Assembly (NCBI GenBank): GCA_025355915.1
Contig: JANXYT010000284.1
Span: 1 to 6,663, forward strand
DNA: 6,663 nt
Direction: 5' to 3'
Source of the DNA: Holophagaceae bacterium
GTDB lineage: Bacteria > Acidobacteriota > Holophagae > Holophagales > Holophagaceae
Shown: positions 5,651 to 6,663 of the stretch, one piece after another
Position numbering within the stretch: position 1 is the first letter of the stretch
Layout of the letters: every line of letters begins with the position of its first letter
The notes under the pieces: generated by a model
What the model was told of the DNA's origin: nothing
Database searches by the model: none
What the model saw: only the letters and a program-made list of their open reading frames with translations
Translations under genes and position numbers: made by a program

Positions 5651-5773
5651 CACCACCAAGACACCAAGATTCAATTTGCCTCGTGTATCGCCTGCGGCGA
5701 TACCGAGAAGACACCAAGAACTGCATGGGAAGTGGCCTTGGCTTTTCTTGGTGCCCTTGGTGTCTTGGTGGTG
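5651..5773. repeat. Structured palindromic repeat element (CACCACCAAGACACCAAG type)
   Basis: The ends are perfect 18-bp inverted repeats: CACCACCAAGACACCAAG at 5651-5668 and its exact complement at 5756-5773. Inside are two further hairpins. One is GTATCGCC-TGC-GGCGATAC (5685-5703; 8-bp stem, 3-nt loop). The other pairs CACCAAGAA (5712-5720) with TTCTTGGTG (5745-5753). The whole can fold as a three-way junction. AAGACACCAAG recurs at 5708-5718. Elements ending in this motif resemble dispersed intergenic repeats I recall from other bacteria. The 228-bp gap holding it (5574-5801) contains no supportable gene. A T6 run (5781-5786) follows the right arm on the plus strand, and T-rich sequence follows on the minus strand, so it may act as a bidirectional terminator between the convergent genes. 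Confidence 0.8.
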
Positions 5774-5801
5774 TTCCTTGTTTTTTGAATGCAAATTCGG
5801 A

Positions 5802-6663
5802 TCAGAGGGTTTCCCACACGGGCCGGGCCTGTCCGGCCGCATCGAAGGTGGCGGCTTTCACGGCAGCCTTCAGGGCCTCCGGGAGCCGCCGGCTGGCCTC
5901 CAGGGCCTGCAGCCGGAACGGCGGTGTGAGGCCCGGCCACTCCGCCGCCAGGGCCCGGACCCAGGTCTCGTCACCCAGGGCGGTCCGGGCGGACCAGCGC
6001 CAGGTCGCACCCAGGCCGGGCTCGCGCAGGGCCGCCCGCACAGGCTCGACCTGCCCGCTGCGCAGGGCCACCTCGGCGGCGGCGTCTGCAGCCTCGCGCT
6101 GGGCGAAAGGATCCGGCAGCAAGGCCAGAAGGGGGCGGAGGGCTTCGGCTTCACCCACCTTCCCCAGCGCCCGGGCCAGCGCGAAGCGGGCCCCCTCGGG
6201 AGCGCGCGCCAGGGCCTCGACCAGCCATCCGCCGTCGCCCGGCCGGACCGCCGCCACCAGCCCTTCCGCCGCGGACCGGCGCACGCCCACGGGGCCCGTG
6301 GCCAGGGCATCGAGATAGGGCGCGAGCCGGACTTCGGGGCCCTCGTCCCGCCGGGGCCCAGCGACCGTGGCCAGCTCCTGGTCGCGGGCAGCGAAGCCCG
6401 GCAGGGGTTCATCGCCCCACCCCGCCGCCTCGGCGCTTTCCAACCAATTAGACAGTTCCTGTCCAAAAGACTCCATGTCCGGCAGGCGCTTGGCGGGATC
6501 CGGCTGGAGGGCCCGCATGATGAGCCCCGCCATCCGCGGAGGGAAGCCCGGCCGGACGGCCGCGGGAGGCAGCTGGACCTGGGCGTAGGCCTGCCCCGTC
6601 ATGAACTCGAACAGGATCGCGCCCAGGGCGTAGACATCGCAGCGGCCGTCCACCCGGCGCGGG
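5802..6663 (-). CDS. Serine/threonine protein kinase with C-terminal HEAT-like repeats (partial, N-terminus outside window)
   Basis: 286 codons are visible, entering from the right edge. The first residues match the C-lobe of a Hanks-type kinase. D-G-R-C-D-V-Y-A-L-G-A-I-L-F-E-F-M-T-G (visible residues 5-23) is subdomain IX, with the structural aspartate at 9. R-A-L-Q-P-D-P-A-K-R-L-P-D-M-E-S-F (50-66) is subdomain XI. The ATP-binding loop, catalytic loop and activation segment lie beyond the window, so activity cannot be judged. After a linker (about 82-112) come roughly 160 residues of short amphipathic helices rich in Ala, Leu and Arg (V-R-R-S-A-A-E-G-L-V-A-A-V; A-R-F-A-L-A-R-A-L-G-K-V-G; Q-R-E-A-A-D-A-A-A-E-V-A-L). 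They resemble HEAT/PBS-lyase-type repeats, usually protein-binding scaffolds. There is no transmembrane segment after the kinase part, unlike many PknB-type receptors. The protein is probably cytoplasmic. It ends at a TGA (5802-5804) next to the palindromic element. Confidence 0.85.
   Translation of the reverse strand, partial: PRRVDGRCDVYALGAILFEFMTGQAYAQVQLPPAAVRPGFPPRMAGLIMRALQPDPAKRLPDMESFGQELSNWLESAEAAGWGDEPLPGFAARDQELATVAGPRRDEGPEVRLAPYLDALATGPVGVRRSAAEGLVAAVRPGDGGWLVEALARAPEGARFALARALGKVGEAEALRPLLALLPDPFAQREAADAAAEVALRSGQVEPVRAALREPGLGATWRWSARTALGDETWVRALAAEWPGLTPPFRLQALEASRRLPEALKAAVKAATFDAAGQARPVWETL

Noticed and set aside
5651..5773. CRISPR array
   Set aside because: The repeated CACCAAG units are arranged as inverted arms with nested hairpins, not as regularly spaced direct repeats with unique spacers.
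5387..5842. Small open frames over the palindromic element, including a Leu/Val-rich C-terminus L-G-V-L-V-V-F-L-V-F
   Set aside because: The peptides are translations of the CTTGGTG repeat arms and lack their own ribosome sites. They are by-products of the repeat.
5683..6318. Plus-strand open frame of 211 codons opposite the kinase
   Set aside because: It is Arg/Ala/Ser-rich antisense to a recognisable kinase-HEAT coding frame and starts inside the palindromic element.

Overview
The window looks like chromosomal DNA from a GC-rich Gram-negative bacterium, most plausibly an acidobacterium of the Holophagae type (Geothrix/Holophaga-like). This placement is an inference. It rests on an Oar-like TonB-dependent receptor with an N-terminal carboxypeptidase-regulatory domain, a signal-peptide-bearing DUF4097-type protein, a Hanks-type kinase joined to HEAT-like repeats, and a small NrfH-type tetrahaem quinol dehydrogenase. 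No rRNA, tRNA, CRISPR array, insertion sequence or phage gene was found.

Layout, left to right. (1) Positions 1-760, minus strand: an nrfH-like tetrahaem cytochrome gene followed by the first 30 codons of a membrane-anchored or exported protein, probably the nitrite reductase subunit NrfA. Upstream of nrfH is a compact control region: a TTGTTT-N17-TTAAAT promoter whose -10 abuts a perfect 8+8 bp inverted repeat (TTTAGGAT-N6-ATCCTAAA). This is a good candidate operator for a repressor. A strong hairpin terminator (757-789) separates it from the next gene. (2) Positions 803-4593, minus strand: a large TonB-dependent receptor gene followed 98 bp downstream by a gene for an exported beta-solenoid protein with repeated T-V-N-G turns. 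Both genes start within an identical 13-nt GGAGGCTTCCATG context. (3) Positions 4594-4778: a divergent intergenic region rich in dyad symmetry, with a TATACT -10 for the rightward genes. (4) Positions 4779-5573, plus strand: two closely spaced genes of unknown function. One encodes an 86-aa four-cysteine protein, the other a 173-aa protein whose N-terminal half faintly resembles a response-regulator receiver fold. (5) Positions 5574-5801: a 123-bp structured palindromic element with 18-bp perfect terminal arms and two internal hairpins, lying between convergent genes. (6) Positions 5802-6663, minus strand: the C-terminal part of a serine/threonine protein kinase fused to alpha-helical HEAT-like repeats, cut by the window edge.

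Functionally, nrfHA would carry electrons from the quinol pool to periplasmic nitrite reduction to ammonium. The receptor and solenoid protein form a cell-envelope pair. The remaining genes are probably signalling or unknown. The items most worth a second look are the putative nrf operator, the cloverleaf-like palindromic repeat, the T-V-N-G solenoid, and the small cysteine protein with its receiver-like neighbour.
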